This document shows, piece by piece, positions 28,650 to 37,178 of a stretch of 64,000 nucleotides of DNA. The position numbers and the translations under genes were made by a program. Source of the DNA: Draconibacterium mangrovi (GTDB lineage: Bacteria > Bacteroidota > Bacteroidia > Bacteroidales > Prolixibacteraceae); NCBI RefSeq assembly GCF_010586825.1, contig NZ_JAAAGB010000003.1, forward strand, positions 372,001 through 436,000. Reading direction: 5' to 3'. Numbering within the stretch: position 1 is the stretch's first letter; the number at the start of each line of letters is the position of its first letter. The notes below the pieces were generated by a model. That model was not told the DNA's origin and did not search any database. It saw nothing but the letters and a program-made list of their open reading frames with translations.

Positions 28650-29251
28650 TGGACGATCAGTATAAAACCATAGAAACACCGAGTACCGGCTACTTTAAAG
28701 ACAAAGGCAGCAAATTTTATTCATATGCCTACCCCTTAAAAGATGAAGAAGAAGTAAAAGAGCTTATTGCTTCATTAAAAAAAGAACACCACAGTGCGCG
28801 CCATCACTGTTATGCATGGCGACTGGGCACCGAAGAAATTCGTACGCGCGCCAACGACGACGGCGAACCTTCATCAACAGCCGGGAAACCTATTTTAGGG
28901 CAATTGCAAAGCTACGAAGTAACCAATATTCTGGTGGTAGTGGTTCGTTATTTTGGAGGAACACTGCTTGGCGTTAGCGGGCTTATTAATGCCTACCGGG
29001 AGGCTACGGTTGAAGCGCTGAACAATGCCGAAATAATTTCGAAACTTATTGAAATTCAGTATGAACTAAAATTTGAATACGACATGCTGAACACCGTTAT
29101 GAATAAGCTAAAACAAGATAATTACGATATTGTAAGTACTGATTTTCAGGAAAGCTGCCGGCTGATATTTAAAACCCGGAAATCGGAGCATGAAAGAGCT
29201 TTCCAATCGTTTAACGAAATATATGGAATAGAAATAAAAAGGCTGGATTAG
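28649..29251 (+). CDS. YigZ/IMPACT family protein
   Basis: A 200-residue protein of the YigZ (UPF0029/IMPACT) family. The conserved N-terminal domain contains ARHHCYAWRLG, the near-invariant DDGEPSSTAGKPIL and VVRYFGGTLLGVSGLI, followed by a small ferredoxin-like C-terminal domain (about 130-200). The eukaryotic relative IMPACT modulates GCN1-dependent stress signalling; the bacterial role is unknown, with nucleic-acid binding suggested. It overlaps the EamA gene by one base and ends about 45 nt before the pyrBI promoter. Confidence 0.9.
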   Translation: MDDQYKTIETPSTGYFKDKGSKFYSYAYPLKDEEEVKELIASLKKEHHSARHHCYAWRLGTEEIRTRANDDGEPSSTAGKPILGQLQSYEVTNILVVVVRYFGGTLLGVSGLINAYREATVEALNNAEIISKLIEIQYELKFEYDMLNTVMNKLKQDNYDIVSTDFQESCRLIFKTRKSEHERAFQSFNEIYGIEIKRLD

Positions 29252-29297
29252 CATTTTTATGTGTTAATAAAATGCTGATAAGTACGCCACACTAATT

Positions 29298-29328
29298 TTG
29301 ACAAACGTTAACTAACACTGTATTTTTG
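29298..29328 (+). promoter_or_regulatory. Promoter of the pyrBI leader
   Basis: TTG at 29298-29300 and a perfect TAnnTTTG element (TATTTTTG) at 29321-29328, separated by 20 nt. Predicted transcription start is near 29333, leaving a leader of about 230 nt before pyrB. Confidence 0.85.
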
Positions 29329-29332
29329 AACC

Positions 29333-29569
29333 ATGATGCTACGCGTGATATTCCACTTTAATTTTCTTGAGCGAGGCACTAACAAACGCTTTGAGAAGGT
29401 TTCTTTTTCCCATCGCTGCATCAGACGATTTTTAAAAGCAATCGTTTTTATCTATAAAAAAGGTTCTACTTTTTTAGCAATTAACGAAGACCAACATTTT
29501 CTTTTCCGAAATGTTGGTCTTCTTTTTTTCAGTCAACCACATTATCAAATTCAATATTTAAGGCAATGA
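29333..29569 (+). CDS. Putative pyrBI leader peptide (pyrL-like), spans attenuator
   Basis: An open frame of 78 codons begins at the predicted transcription start of the pyrBI promoter. It runs through the terminator hairpin and ends with TGA overlapping the pyrB ATG (ATGA at 29566-29569). It is rich in Phe, Lys and Arg and looks unlike a folded protein. In enteric bacteria pyrL likewise spans the pyrBI attenuator, and close coupling of ribosome and polymerase at low UTP prevents hairpin formation. The exact stop/start overlap supports translation, but the ATG would be almost at the 5' end of the RNA, so either a leaderless start or a downstream non-ATG start is required. A smaller hairpin plus T run at 29425-29449 could act as a UTP-sensitive pause site. 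Confidence 0.4.
   Translation: MMLRVIFHFNFLERGTNKRFEKVSFSHRCIRRFLKAIVFIYKKGSTFLAINEDQHFLFRNVGLLFFSQPHYQIQYLRQ
29486..29529 (+). terminator. Intrinsic terminator in the pyrBI leader (attenuator)
   Basis: A perfect 14-bp stem (29486-29499 with 29509-29522), 9-nt loop and seven T residues, lying 36 nt before the pyrB start codon and about 150 nt after the promoter. A terminator between a promoter and its own gene is the hallmark of attenuation control. Confidence 0.88.
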
Positions 29570-30474
29570 AGAAGGATTTAATTTCGATCACAGATTTCTC
29601 GAAAGAAGAATATCTGAGAATTATGGAACTGGCTGCGGATTTTGAAGCAAATCCGAACCAGGAACTATTGAAAGGGAAAGTTGTTGCCTCCCTTTTTTTT
29701 GAGCCATCAACACGCACACGCTTAAGTTTCGAAACAGCCATTAATCGTTTGGGGGGACGAATTGTTGGTTTTGCCGATCCTGACAGCTCGAGTGCAACAA
29801 AAGGAGAAACACTGCACGACACTATTAAAATGGTGAGCAACTATGCCGACCTTATTGTTATGCGTCACCCGCTTGAAGGCGCAGCGCGTTATGCTGCCGA
29901 AGTTTCGAGTGTGCCAATTATCAACGCCGGCGACGGTGCCAACCAGCACCCAACACAAACGCTGCTCGACATGTATTCCATTTTAAAAACGCAGGGCACG
30001 CTTGATAACCTAAACCTGTTTATGGTTGGTGACCTTAAGTTTGGAAGAACAGTACATTCGCTGCTACAGGCCATGTCTGAATTCGAGAATCCGATTTTTA
30101 ACTTCATTGCACCCGAAAGTTTGCAAATGCCACGCGGTTATAAACACCATTTGGAAGAAAGAGGCATTCGTTATTTTGAACACGAAGAGTTTACCGATAT
30201 TATTTCGGAAGCCGATATTATTTACATGACCCGCGTTCAGAAGGAACGTTTTTCTGACCCGATAGAATACGAAAAAGTGAAAGATGTTTACATTTTAAAT
30301 AAAGCGATGCTGGAAAATACCAAACCAAATGTTCGGGTGTTGCATCCGCTGCCACGCGTTAACGAAATTGCCACCGATGTTGACAGCAGCGAAAAAGCTT
30401 ACTATTTCGAACAGGCACTTAACGGGGTGTTCACCCGCGAAGCGATTATCTCACATGTAATGAACCTTAAATAA
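29566..30474 (+). CDS. pyrB: Aspartate carbamoyltransferase catalytic subunit
   Basis: Catalyses condensation of carbamoyl phosphate and aspartate to N-carbamoylaspartate, the committed step of pyrimidine synthesis. The 302 residues include the carbamoyl-phosphate loop [15 protein letters not shown] (Ser48-Thr-Arg-Thr-Arg52), the catalytic-trimer loop [23 protein letters not shown] and the aspartate-binding [11 protein letters not shown]. It is followed 7 nt later by pyrI, so an E. coli-like allosteric holoenzyme is expected. Expression is probably controlled by the leader attenuator (29486-29529). Confidence 0.97.
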   Translation: MKKDLISITDFSKEEYLRIMELAADFEANPNQELLKGKVVASLFFEPSTRTRLSFETAINRLGGRIVGFADPDSSSATKGETLHDTIKMVSNYADLIVMRHPLEGAARYAAEVSSVPIINAGDGANQHPTQTLLDMYSILKTQGTLDNLNLFMVGDLKFGRTVHSLLQAMSEFENPIFNFIAPESLQMPRGYKHHLEERGIRYFEHEEFTDIISEADIIYMTRVQKERFSDPIEYEKVKDVYILNKAMLENTKPNVRVLHPLPRVNEIATDVDSSEKAYYFEQALNGVFTREAIISHVMNLK

Positions 30475-30481
30475 TACCGCC

Positions 30482-30955
30482 ATGGAAAAAAATGACGCAA
30501 AAAAGAAGTTAAAATTAAAAGTTAGTGCCATTAAAGATGGAACAGTGATCGACCATATTCCGGCAAAAAGTTTATTTGAGGTAATAGCAATTTTGGGTCT
30601 CGATACAATTGAAAACCAAATTACTTTCGGAACCAACCTAGAAAGTGGAAAGCTGGGGGCAAAAGCCATTATTAAAGTTTCGGATAAGTTTTTTGAAAAC
30701 GATGAGATCAACAAAATTGCTTTAATCGCACCACACGCCAAACTCAATATCATTAGAGATTACGAAGTGGCCGAAAAGAAAATTGTTGAGATTCCACAGA
30801 AAATTACGGGAATTGTAAAATGCTTTAATCCGAAGTGTATTACCAACCACGAAAAGATAACTACCTCGTTCAGAGTAATTAATACAAACCCGATTGCATT
30901 AAAATGTAAATACTGCGAAAAAATTACATCAGAAGACGAAATAAAAATGTTGTAA
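30482..30955 (+). CDS. pyrI: Aspartate carbamoyltransferase regulatory subunit
   Basis: A 157-residue allosteric subunit that binds CTP (inhibition) or ATP (activation) and links catalytic trimers. The N-terminal allosteric domain (VSAIKDGTVIDHIPA, FGTNLESGKLGAKAIIKV) precedes a C-terminal zinc domain with ligands Cys114, Cys119, Cys142 and Cys145 (CFNPKC ... CKYC). Length and order match E. coli PyrI. It shares the pyrB transcript; a terminator follows its stop codon. Confidence 0.97.
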   Translation: MEKNDAKKKLKLKVSAIKDGTVIDHIPAKSLFEVIAILGLDTIENQITFGTNLESGKLGAKAIIKVSDKFFENDEINKIALIAPHAKLNIIRDYEVAEKKIVEIPQKITGIVKCFNPKCITNHEKITTSFRVINTNPIALKCKYCEKITSEDEIKML

Positions 30956-30974
30956 GAAATAATTGTTTTCAGCT

Positions 30975-31013
30975 AAATCCGCCTTTTTAAAGAAACAAGA
31001 AGGCGGATTTTTT
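30975..31013 (+). terminator. Intrinsic terminator of pyrBI
   Basis: An 11-bp perfect stem (30975-30985 with 31000-31010), 14-nt loop, then T residues. Confidence 0.88.
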
Positions 31014-31014
31014 A

Positions 31015-31022
31015 TATATTTG
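31015..31022 (+). promoter_or_regulatory. Possible promoter element of tRNA-Leu
   Basis: TATATTTG matches TAnnTTTG, 59 nt upstream of the tRNA. No matching TTG at -33 was found. The predicted leader holds an 8-bp inverted repeat (CCAAAATC at 31028-31035 with GATTTTGG at 31056-31063). Confidence 0.45.
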
Positions 31023-31081
31023 CACGTCCAAAATCGAAACGGAGTAAACACCACAGATTTTGGAATGTTCTTAACAGATTT

Positions 31082-31168
31082 GCCCAGTTGGCGGAATTGG
31101 TAGACGCGCTAGTTTCAGGGACTAGTATTCTTATGAATGTGAAGGTTCGAGTCCTTTACTGGGCACCA
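31082..31168 (+). tRNA. tRNA-Leu (anticodon CAG)
   Basis: A class II tRNA. Acceptor stem 31082-31088 pairs perfectly with 31158-31164; discriminator A at 31165 and CCA encoded at 31166-31168. The anticodon stem CTAGT/ACTAG encloses a loop with CAG at 31116-31118. A long variable arm with a 4-bp stem (ATTC/GAAT) and a T arm (AAGG TTCGAGT CCTT) follow. The long variable arm plus the D-arm GGTAGACGCG pattern identify leucine. Its 3' half is the probable attachment site for the adjacent integrase remnant. Confidence 0.96.
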
Positions 31169-31188
31169 GGAGAAATCCAAATAAAATC

Positions 31189-31225
31189 AAAAGCACTTAA
31201 AATCAATATTTTAAGTGCTTTTTTG
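31189..31225 (+). terminator. Intrinsic terminator after tRNA-Leu
   Basis: A 15-bp perfect stem (31189-31203 with 31208-31222), loop CAAT, then T residues. Confidence 0.9.
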
Positions 31226-31268
31226 TTTTCTATAAGTATCAAAAAAGCACAAAAAAAGTCATTCTAAA

Positions 31269-31423
31269 CGAGACTTTACCGAGACCACTACTTTTTTACA
31301 ACAAACTAGTCTCGGCAATTCTCATAAGTATCTCTATTTCAACATTTAAATTGACATGAATTGACTCGATTTGATCTTGAAAACGAGCCCCTAAAAGGGT
31401 ATTTTTAAGCTACAATCGAGACC
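31269..31423. promoter_or_regulatory. CGAGAC repeats upstream of the integrase remnant
   Basis: CGAGAC occurs at 31269-31274, CCGAGACC at 31279-31286, the inverse TCTCGG at 31310-31315 and CGAGACC at 31417-31423. Repeats of this kind between a tRNA attachment site and a tyrosine integrase gene are often recombinase arm-type binding sites. That reading is inference. Confidence 0.4.
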
Positions 31424-31454
31424 AATTTTTTCTTTAACCTTAAAATGAAAAAAG

Positions 31455-32102
31455 ATGAGATTGACTATTAACTTTATTGTGAAAAAAGCGAGACAGAAAA
31501 TTAATGGAGAAATTCCTGTTTATGTAAGATTTACTCTAGATTCCAAACGCGTTGAGCTTTCTACGGGTATTTATTGTCATCCTGATAAATGGGATGAATC
31601 TGGACAACATTTCAGTGGAAGAAATGAAAGAGCCCAAATCCTGAATAACAGATTGAGTAAGATTCAAAATGAGATTCAGGATCATTACAATTTACTTAAA
31701 TCTTCAGGAGAAGATTTCGATGTAATTACCATTAAAAATAGGATACGAAACATCGATGACAGCGAAGGTATTCTAAAAGTATTTGACTACTACTTGAAGA
31801 ATATGCACGAGAAACTGGGGAAAAGCTATTCTCATGAAACCTATAAACATTATAAGTCGTCTAGAAAACGTCTGGGTGAATTCGTCAAGAAATTTAGCAA
31901 GAGAACGGATTATCCTGTCGAGAAAGTTGATTACAAATTTCTTGAAGCCTTTGATGTTTTCCTAAAGAAAGAGTACAAGGTCCATTTGACAAGAATGAAG
32001 CCTCCTTTGCCTATACATGCTTTTGGCATCAGTTTAATGAAGTCGGCAAAAAGAAAAAGCAGGAGCCTATTAGATACATTGTATTATTTGATTGATACCT
32101 GA
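31455..32102 (+). pseudogene. Tyrosine recombinase (phage-type integrase), 3'-truncated
   Basis: A 215-residue N-terminal piece of a Bacteroidota integrase of about 400 residues. The arm-binding domain (TINFIVKKARQKINGEIPVYVRFTL, abbreviated as INFIVKKARQ ... VYVRF; STGIYCHPDKWDE) and the SAM-like core-binding domain (HETYKHYKSSRKRLGEFVKKF) are recognisable as far as about residue 178 (FLKKEYKVH). The remaining 37 residues do not resemble the family and the whole catalytic domain with its Arg-His-Arg-Tyr residues is missing. A deletion with a junction near base 31985 is the simplest explanation. It lies about 290 nt from the tRNA-Leu in the usual orientation, so it is the relic of an integrated element. 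Confidence 0.8.
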
Positions 32103-32213
32103 AAATATTAAATATGAACCAAATTACTGAAAAAGCCATATTTTTTTTGACTTTAGTAAATGGATTAATTCTAATATTTGCATAATTTTTAATACGCCTA
32201 TTGAAAAAGAATA

Positions 32214-32732
32214 ATGTTAATTGAATCGTTACACAATACTGAGATAATAAAGAAAGGAGAATTCTTTCTAAAATATGCGGCTTCATGTAAACAAATCGGT
32301 CGATTAAAGAAAGGTGTTTTACGGGGTTTTGTAATCGATGCTGATGGAAATGAAATAACAACTCATTTTTACGGAGAAGACGATATGGTTATTGGCAGTT
32401 TTGTTCCAAATATGAATGCTGTAATTTCGATTCAAGCACTAACCAACTGCGAAATTTATAAGGCTGATTATTCAACGATAATGTCGTATGTGAATAAGGA
32501 CAAGGAAATAACAGAGGTTATAACTTCCTCTTTTCAAAAATTAAATGCTCAATTACAATCACGCTTAGTAGCGCTTCTGAATTTGAACTCATTGGAAAGG
32601 TATAAACTATTCTTACAAGAATACCCTAACCTGATTAATCGTATTCCCCATTATTACATTGCAAACTTTTTGGGAATCACTCCAACACAACTTAGCAGGG
32701 CACGAAAGCAATTTATCAACAATTGTAAATGA
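32214..32732 (+). CDS. Crp/Fnr family transcriptional regulator
   Basis: A 172-residue regulator with an N-terminal cyclic-nucleotide-binding-like jellyroll (QIGRLKKGVLRGFVIDADGN, DDMVIGSFVPNMNAVISIQA) and a C-terminal helix-turn-helix (YIANFLGITPTQLSRARKQF). It lacks the residues that bind cAMP in E. coli Crp, and no Cys cluster for iron is present, so the ligand is unknown. It is slightly shorter than usual at the N-terminus. It lies directly downstream of the integrase relic and 60 nt upstream of an alpha/beta-hydrolase on the same strand, a pairing that recurs in this region. Confidence 0.85.
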   Translation: MLIESLHNTEIIKKGEFFLKYAASCKQIGRLKKGVLRGFVIDADGNEITTHFYGEDDMVIGSFVPNMNAVISIQALTNCEIYKADYSTIMSYVNKDKEITEVITSSFQKLNAQLQSRLVALLNLNSLERYKLFLQEYPNLINRIPHYYIANFLGITPTQLSRARKQFINNCK

Positions 32733-32792
32733 AAAAGTAATCGCAGGTACTTTTCTTTGTCAATACAAAACAATGAATAATACTTTGCAATT

Positions 32793-33626
32793 ATGGGACT
32801 ACAATCAGGTTTAATACTTATGTTGATAGCAGCCGTTGGCTCTTCGTTTACCAACTGCTCTAAACACAAAAAAACAGTTTCAAACAATTATAAAATAGAT
32901 GAGATTCCGGTACAGGTTTGCTACATTGACGACAACCACAAAAAAGGGCTATTGATCTTAAGCCACGGATTTAATGGGAACAAGGAGCAATGGTCTGACA
33001 GGATAGAGAATTTCGCTGAAATGGGATATTATGTGCTTGCTTTAGACAACAGGTATCACGGTGAAAGGAAAGGTATAACCATAGCTGAAAAAATACTTAC
33101 AAACGATGGAATGATTGATATAGTAAAGCTTCGAAAGGCAATCGATGAAAATGCACAGGATATTTCAACGCTTATCGACTATTTTTCTGCAAACAGCTTA
33201 ATTGATACTTCCAAAATCGGTATGATGGGTATATCAATGGGCGGTTTTATAACTTATTCAAGCCTTGTTCGAGATCCCCGGATTTCATTTGCTATTCCAA
33301 TAATCAGTTCTCCGTATTGGGATGATATTCCTGAAGATGCAAGATTTTTAGATTCAGCCGAGACACGAAAAAATTTAGAAGCTTATGCTTTGAAGAATAG
33401 TCCAGCCAACCGTTTTGAACGATTTTATGACAGAAAGATTTTTGCCTTAATCGGAATGAACGACACCCATTTCAATCCAAACCGGGTTGTTGATTTTTAC
33501 GACAAACTTAAATTAGAACATGGAACAAAATGTCCGGACATAAAATTAAATCGATACAATGTTGGCCATAATGTAACTGAGACTATGTGGCAAGATATCG
33601 AAAACTGGTTATCCGAAGAATTATAA
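32793..33626 (+). CDS. Exported alpha/beta-hydrolase
   Basis: A 277-residue serine hydrolase. An N-terminal hydrophobic segment ending near Cys22 suggests export, possibly as a lipoprotein although the FTNC lipobox is poor. The oxyanion segment SHGFNGNKEQW, nucleophile elbow GISMGGF, acid GMNDTHF and His in YNVGHNV complete a catalytic triad. It resembles dienelactone hydrolase or BAAT/acyl-peptide-hydrolase-like enzymes; substrate unknown. It is the last plus-strand gene before a long series of minus-strand genes. Confidence 0.8.
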   Translation: MGLQSGLILMLIAAVGSSFTNCSKHKKTVSNNYKIDEIPVQVCYIDDNHKKGLLILSHGFNGNKEQWSDRIENFAEMGYYVLALDNRYHGERKGITIAEKILTNDGMIDIVKLRKAIDENAQDISTLIDYFSANSLIDTSKIGMMGISMGGFITYSSLVRDPRISFAIPIISSPYWDDIPEDARFLDSAETRKNLEAYALKNSPANRFERFYDRKIFALIGMNDTHFNPNRVVDFYDKLKLEHGTKCPDIKLNRYNVGHNVTETMWQDIENWLSEEL

Positions 33627-33713
33627 TAAACTTATTAAAGGTCTAAATAATTTAGGTCTCAAATCCTGAATACTAAACAAATACATTTTTGTAGTCTCAT
33701 GAGCATATAAAAT

Positions 33714-34297
33714 TCATTTATTATCAAACCCCATTAATTGGCGAATTTTGTCCGCATTGATTCTGGTTGTCAATTTCTCGAGCAATAATAATGCAACATT
33801 TATAGCTGTTGACGGATTCCATGATGTTATGATATTATCATCCACCACAATTGGCTGATGGATCACATTAACACCAAATCCTTTTAATTCCTCTCTTCGT
33901 ATTGGACTATTGTAAACTGTCCCTTTTTTATCCTTTAAGATTCCACTCTTTCCAACTGGTAAAGCTCCAACACAAATAGACACAATTATTTTATTTTTTG
34001 AGTTAAAAGCTCTGATCAAATCTAAGAATATAGTGTCATATGCGTCTTTGTAAAATCCATAAATTTCAAATCCTCAGGAATTGCTAATGCATCAAACGAA
34101 TCAACGTCAATCTCATCAATCAAGTAATCAACAATAAAACGTTGGTTAAAGGAACTCTTAATTTCCTTTTTTAATCCACACGTAAATAATTCAGTCGAGT
34201 TATCACCATATACAAGATTCCAGCCAATCACATCAATAAACACACTTGCCTCAAATGTCTCAAACCCGTCGGCTAACAGTAACAATACTTTTTTCAT
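33714..34297 (-). pseudogene. DJ-1/PfpI family protein, frameshifted
   Basis: Two adjacent open frames on the minus strand together encode one DJ-1/PfpI protein. The first (34297-34022) starts MKKVLLLLADGFETFEAS and reads in frame as far as DALAIP. The second (34019-33714, different frame) continues RAFNSKNKIIVSICVGALPVG, with the nucleophilic Cys of the elbow, to the end of the domain. Shifting frame just after ALAIP restores a typical GFEIYGFYKDAYDTIFLDLI segment, which points to loss of one G from a GGAGG at about 34073-34076. DJ-1/PfpI proteins act as glyoxalases, chaperones or peptidases. The rest of the sequence is well preserved, so the lesion is recent or a sequencing error. Confidence 0.85.
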
Positions 34298-34494
34298 TTT
34301 AAATCAATTTATCAGTATAAGATTTTGTTTCTTTTATTGGTCTGTACAAGGGCAATTTTTCTCCACGTAGTTAATTGTATTTTAGAGTAACTGATTCCTT
34401 CCGACAAAATTACCATAACGCGTTTCTTCGTTTTACGAACCTTTAATTGTATTTTTCACTAAATATATTGCTATGCACAATAATGTTGTTTACT

Positions 34495-35424
34495 TTAGCT
34501 TTCGACAGGATAAATGTTCCAGGTACCCTTACTTAATTCAACAACATTTCCACCTACTTTTAAGGAAAATTTACCGTTGTGCAATTTGCCTTGTAATTTG
34601 ATGTAAGATTTGCGATTCATTTGAAAACCTTGTTCAACAATAGCAGAAATACAATTTGAATTGTTTTTTAGAAGATAAGCTAAAAAGCAGCCATTGGCAC
34701 TTCCTGTTGCGGAATCTTCAATTATATTTCCATTTTCAATACAGAACATACGTCCATTGTAGTTGTTAAATTTCTCGTAAGTATCTTCTGTAATAAAATA
34801 TAATGAGGTGGATAATCCTGACCAACTATTAGTTTTATAGCACTTGTTTTTTATTAAAAACTCAATTACTTTATCTGGGTTTAGCTTAATTCCATTCATT
34901 TCTTTTAAACTAATAAGTGGAATAATTATATAAGGAATACCTGTACTTATCTCTTCTATAGGCATTTTTAAATCTATAGCTTTCATATCAATTCCTAACC
35001 CTACTGCAATATCTTCGTGCGTATATTTCTTAATAAATTGGGGTTGAGCTTGCTCCATTATAAAATCACAGAAATCCAGATTATCAACAGAGGATAAATC
35101 AACTCTGATATCTGTATGCTTTAGCTTTAATAATATACTTTTTTTAGGTTCCGGTAATAAATATTTAGAGATTATATAGGCTGTTCCTAAAGTAGGATGG
35201 CCGGCAAAAGGAACTTCATATTCTGGAGTAAAAATTCTAACATCAAATTCCTTATCCCCATAATTTTTCTTGACAAAAGTTATCTCTGAAAATTTTAACT
35301 CTTTTGCAATTTGAAGCATTAGTTCTTCTGAAACTTCATTTTCATAATCAATAAAAACAGCCAATTGATTTCCACCATATTTTGACAATGTAAAAACATC
35401 AACAATATAATATATTATCCCCAT
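34495..35424 (-). CDS. PhzF family isomerase/epimerase-like protein
   Basis: A 309-residue protein of the PhzF family, which shares the diaminopimelate epimerase fold. Motifs are VDVFTLSKYGGNQLAVF at the N-terminus, KFSEITFV (with the conserved Glu of the PhzF active site), VPFAGHPTLGTAYII, and EDSATGSANGCFLAYLL in the second half. PhzF itself isomerises a phenazine precursor, but most family members have unknown substrates, and no phenazine genes are present. Solitary gene in the accessory region, AT-richer than the core genes. Confidence 0.87.
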   Translation of the reverse strand: MGIIYYIVDVFTLSKYGGNQLAVFIDYENEVSEELMLQIAKELKFSEITFVKKNYGDKEFDVRIFTPEYEVPFAGHPTLGTAYIISKYLLPEPKKSILLKLKHTDIRVDLSSVDNLDFCDFIMEQAQPQFIKKYTHEDIAVGLGIDMKAIDLKMPIEEISTGIPYIIIPLISLKEMNGIKLNPDKVIEFLIKNKCYKTNSWSGLSTSLYFITEDTYEKFNNYNGRMFCIENGNIIEDSATGSANGCFLAYLLKNNSNCISAIVEQGFQMNRKSYIKLQGKLHNGKFSLKVGGNVVELSKGTWNIYPVES

Positions 35425-35591
35425 TCCGATTTATTTTTCTTTTTAATGGTAATCATTAACACAGCCAGTATCCAAAGGTCTATAATTTTTATTCATCTTA
35501 AATTCAATACACGGACTCTATTTCGTATTAAAATAGCATTCTTTATGCCATTAAGGGTGCATTTTCCTTTTCCTCATGGCTTTCTATGGTA

Positions 35592-36407
35592 CTATTCACT
35601 TCTGATTGACAAATCATCAAATAACTTTTGCAACTCTTTATCAAGCTCTTTTGCATGATCAAATCCCATCATTACAAATACTCTATTGTTGGATTCAAGC
35701 GTCTCTTTTAATAGTTGAATCAAATAGATATTCCTATAAGCTGAAACGTGTTCATATATTTCATTAATCCTGTTTTTTGAAAAATACAGGTACTTTTTAG
35801 CATCAAAATCAGTCCAGTTATTGTTATTTAAATCTTCAATATTCGTATAAGGTTCTAAAAGATCAGAGAGCTGCGAAAGCTTTATTGATGATACTGAATA
35901 CTTCAATGTTTTATTAATCCCATTAACAAAATCTACAGCATTTACTTCAAAATTAATGTTCGCATTTGGGCGTTGCCATTGCACCATTTGCCTGATTAAA
36001 TACATAGCCAATATCTCATCTTTCGTACATGAATTCAATAAATATCGAAATATGCTGGAATCAGTAGGCTCCGTACTTTGTATCTGAATATGATTTGTTT
36101 GTGACAGATAGGCCACGAACGAACTCTCTCCGTGTCTAATTGCATCCAAGCTGTCATTTGGAGCAATTGCGTTTCCTTCAACCAAAACTACATCCGGGGC
36201 AAACTTTGCAAATTCTACACATATATCATAAAACATTGGATTTAAAGGATCTACTCCATGGATTCCTGAAAACCAGAACAATTCCTTATTACCCGATACT
36301 AAATACAAATGCCCGCCACCTACACGCTTATAAATTTTACTTTCTGTATTGCAAGCCAACATAGAAATAAGGCTTAAACACAACAGTATTTTATTGGTAC
36401 GTATCAT
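35592..36407 (-). CDS. TraB/GumN (TIKI)-like lipoprotein
   Basis: A 271-residue predicted lipoprotein: the signal ends in MLAC with Cys19. The spacing of FWFSGIHGVDP near the N-terminus, PDVVLVEGN in the middle and VFVMMGFDHAKEL close to the C-terminus matches the G-x-H ... E ... G-x-x-H layout of the TraB/PrgY/GumN superfamily, whose eukaryotic TIKI members are metalloproteases. Bacterial function is not established. The family assignment is moderate because overall similarity is judged by eye from these three motifs only. Single gene with about 60 nt to the next. Confidence 0.55.
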   Translation of the reverse strand: MIRTNKILLCLSLISMLACNTESKIYKRVGGGHLYLVSGNKELFWFSGIHGVDPLNPMFYDICVEFAKFAPDVVLVEGNAIAPNDSLDAIRHGESSFVAYLSQTNHIQIQSTEPTDSSIFRYLLNSCTKDEILAMYLIRQMVQWQRPNANINFEVNAVDFVNGINKTLKYSVSSIKLSQLSDLLEPYTNIEDLNNNNWTDFDAKKYLYFSKNRINEIYEHVSAYRNIYLIQLLKETLESNNRVFVMMGFDHAKELDKELQKLFDDLSIRSE

Positions 36408-36469
36408 TGTTTTCTATTTCAGTTAAATAATTACTTACGAGATAGATTATTTATATTTTATCACTTCAA

Positions 36470-37147
36470 TCACTCATAATCGATTTCTAATGAGACATCG
36501 TTCGCTGCCTCAACACAAAGTTTTATATCGTGTAATCCAATATGTGCATTGTAGAGATTCCTCTCTTCATTCAACTGTTTTATATCCTGATAAAGCTTTT
36601 CTGAATCACCATTTGCAACCTTTTCAACAGTATCGTAACCAGCTTCAAACAAAACAAAAGCAAAAGTGTGATTTACCCACCTTATTCTTGCAAGATCGGT
36701 TAATTTCGTAATTTTTAAAAGGTCGTTTTTATCAATTCCGGTTTGTTGGCATAGATCATTTCTCTTATGCTTAGTGGTTGCTCTATCAAATAATTGAACT
36801 GTATTTTTTATCTGGATTTCTTCCAATTTCATTAGATCATTTTCAGAAATCCCAGGAAAGTCTTTTAGTTTATTTGGCTTTGGCTGGTAGCTTTTAATTT
36901 CTCGCACTAAAACTGTTAGATATCCTTCTTCTAATCCGCTATTTAGTGCGAAATCGTTTATACTTTTCTTATTTTTTAAAGCCTTTAGTATTTCATCAAC
37001 ATTCTTTATTCCTTCGCGCTTTAATACCTCAAAATTTAAATCCAAATTCTCCTTTATGATCATTCTGCCAGGAAGTAAATCAACTGATCTCAGCATTTCT
37101 TTGTATTTATTTAAGCATATTTTTTCTAGATCAATATAATATCCCAT
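36470..37147 (-). CDS. DUF4332 (helix-hairpin-helix-like) protein
   Basis: A 225-residue soluble, mostly alpha-helical protein. A helix-hairpin-helix-type core, KDFPGISENDLMKLEEIQIK, then TGIDKNDLLKITKLTDLARI, resembles DUF4332 proteins, in which tandem HhH motifs may bind DNA. There is no signal peptide or enzymatic motif. An N-terminal region (about 1-85) also contains repeated short helical segments (EGIKNVDEILKAL, NSGLEEGYLTVLVREI) that may be an earlier, diverged copy of the same fold. It lies 31 nt downstream of the frameshifted hydrolase on the same strand. Role unknown. Confidence 0.6.
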   Translation of the reverse strand: MGYYIDLEKICLNKYKEMLRSVDLLPGRMIIKENLDLNFEVLKREGIKNVDEILKALKNKKSINDFALNSGLEEGYLTVLVREIKSYQPKPNKLKDFPGISENDLMKLEEIQIKNTVQLFDRATTKHKRNDLCQQTGIDKNDLLKITKLTDLARIRWVNHTFAFVLFEAGYDTVEKVANGDSEKLYQDIKQLNEERNLYNAHIGLHDIKLCVEAANDVSLEIDYE

Positions 37148-37178
37148 ATCCTACTCTTTTATTCCAATAGCCAAGATG

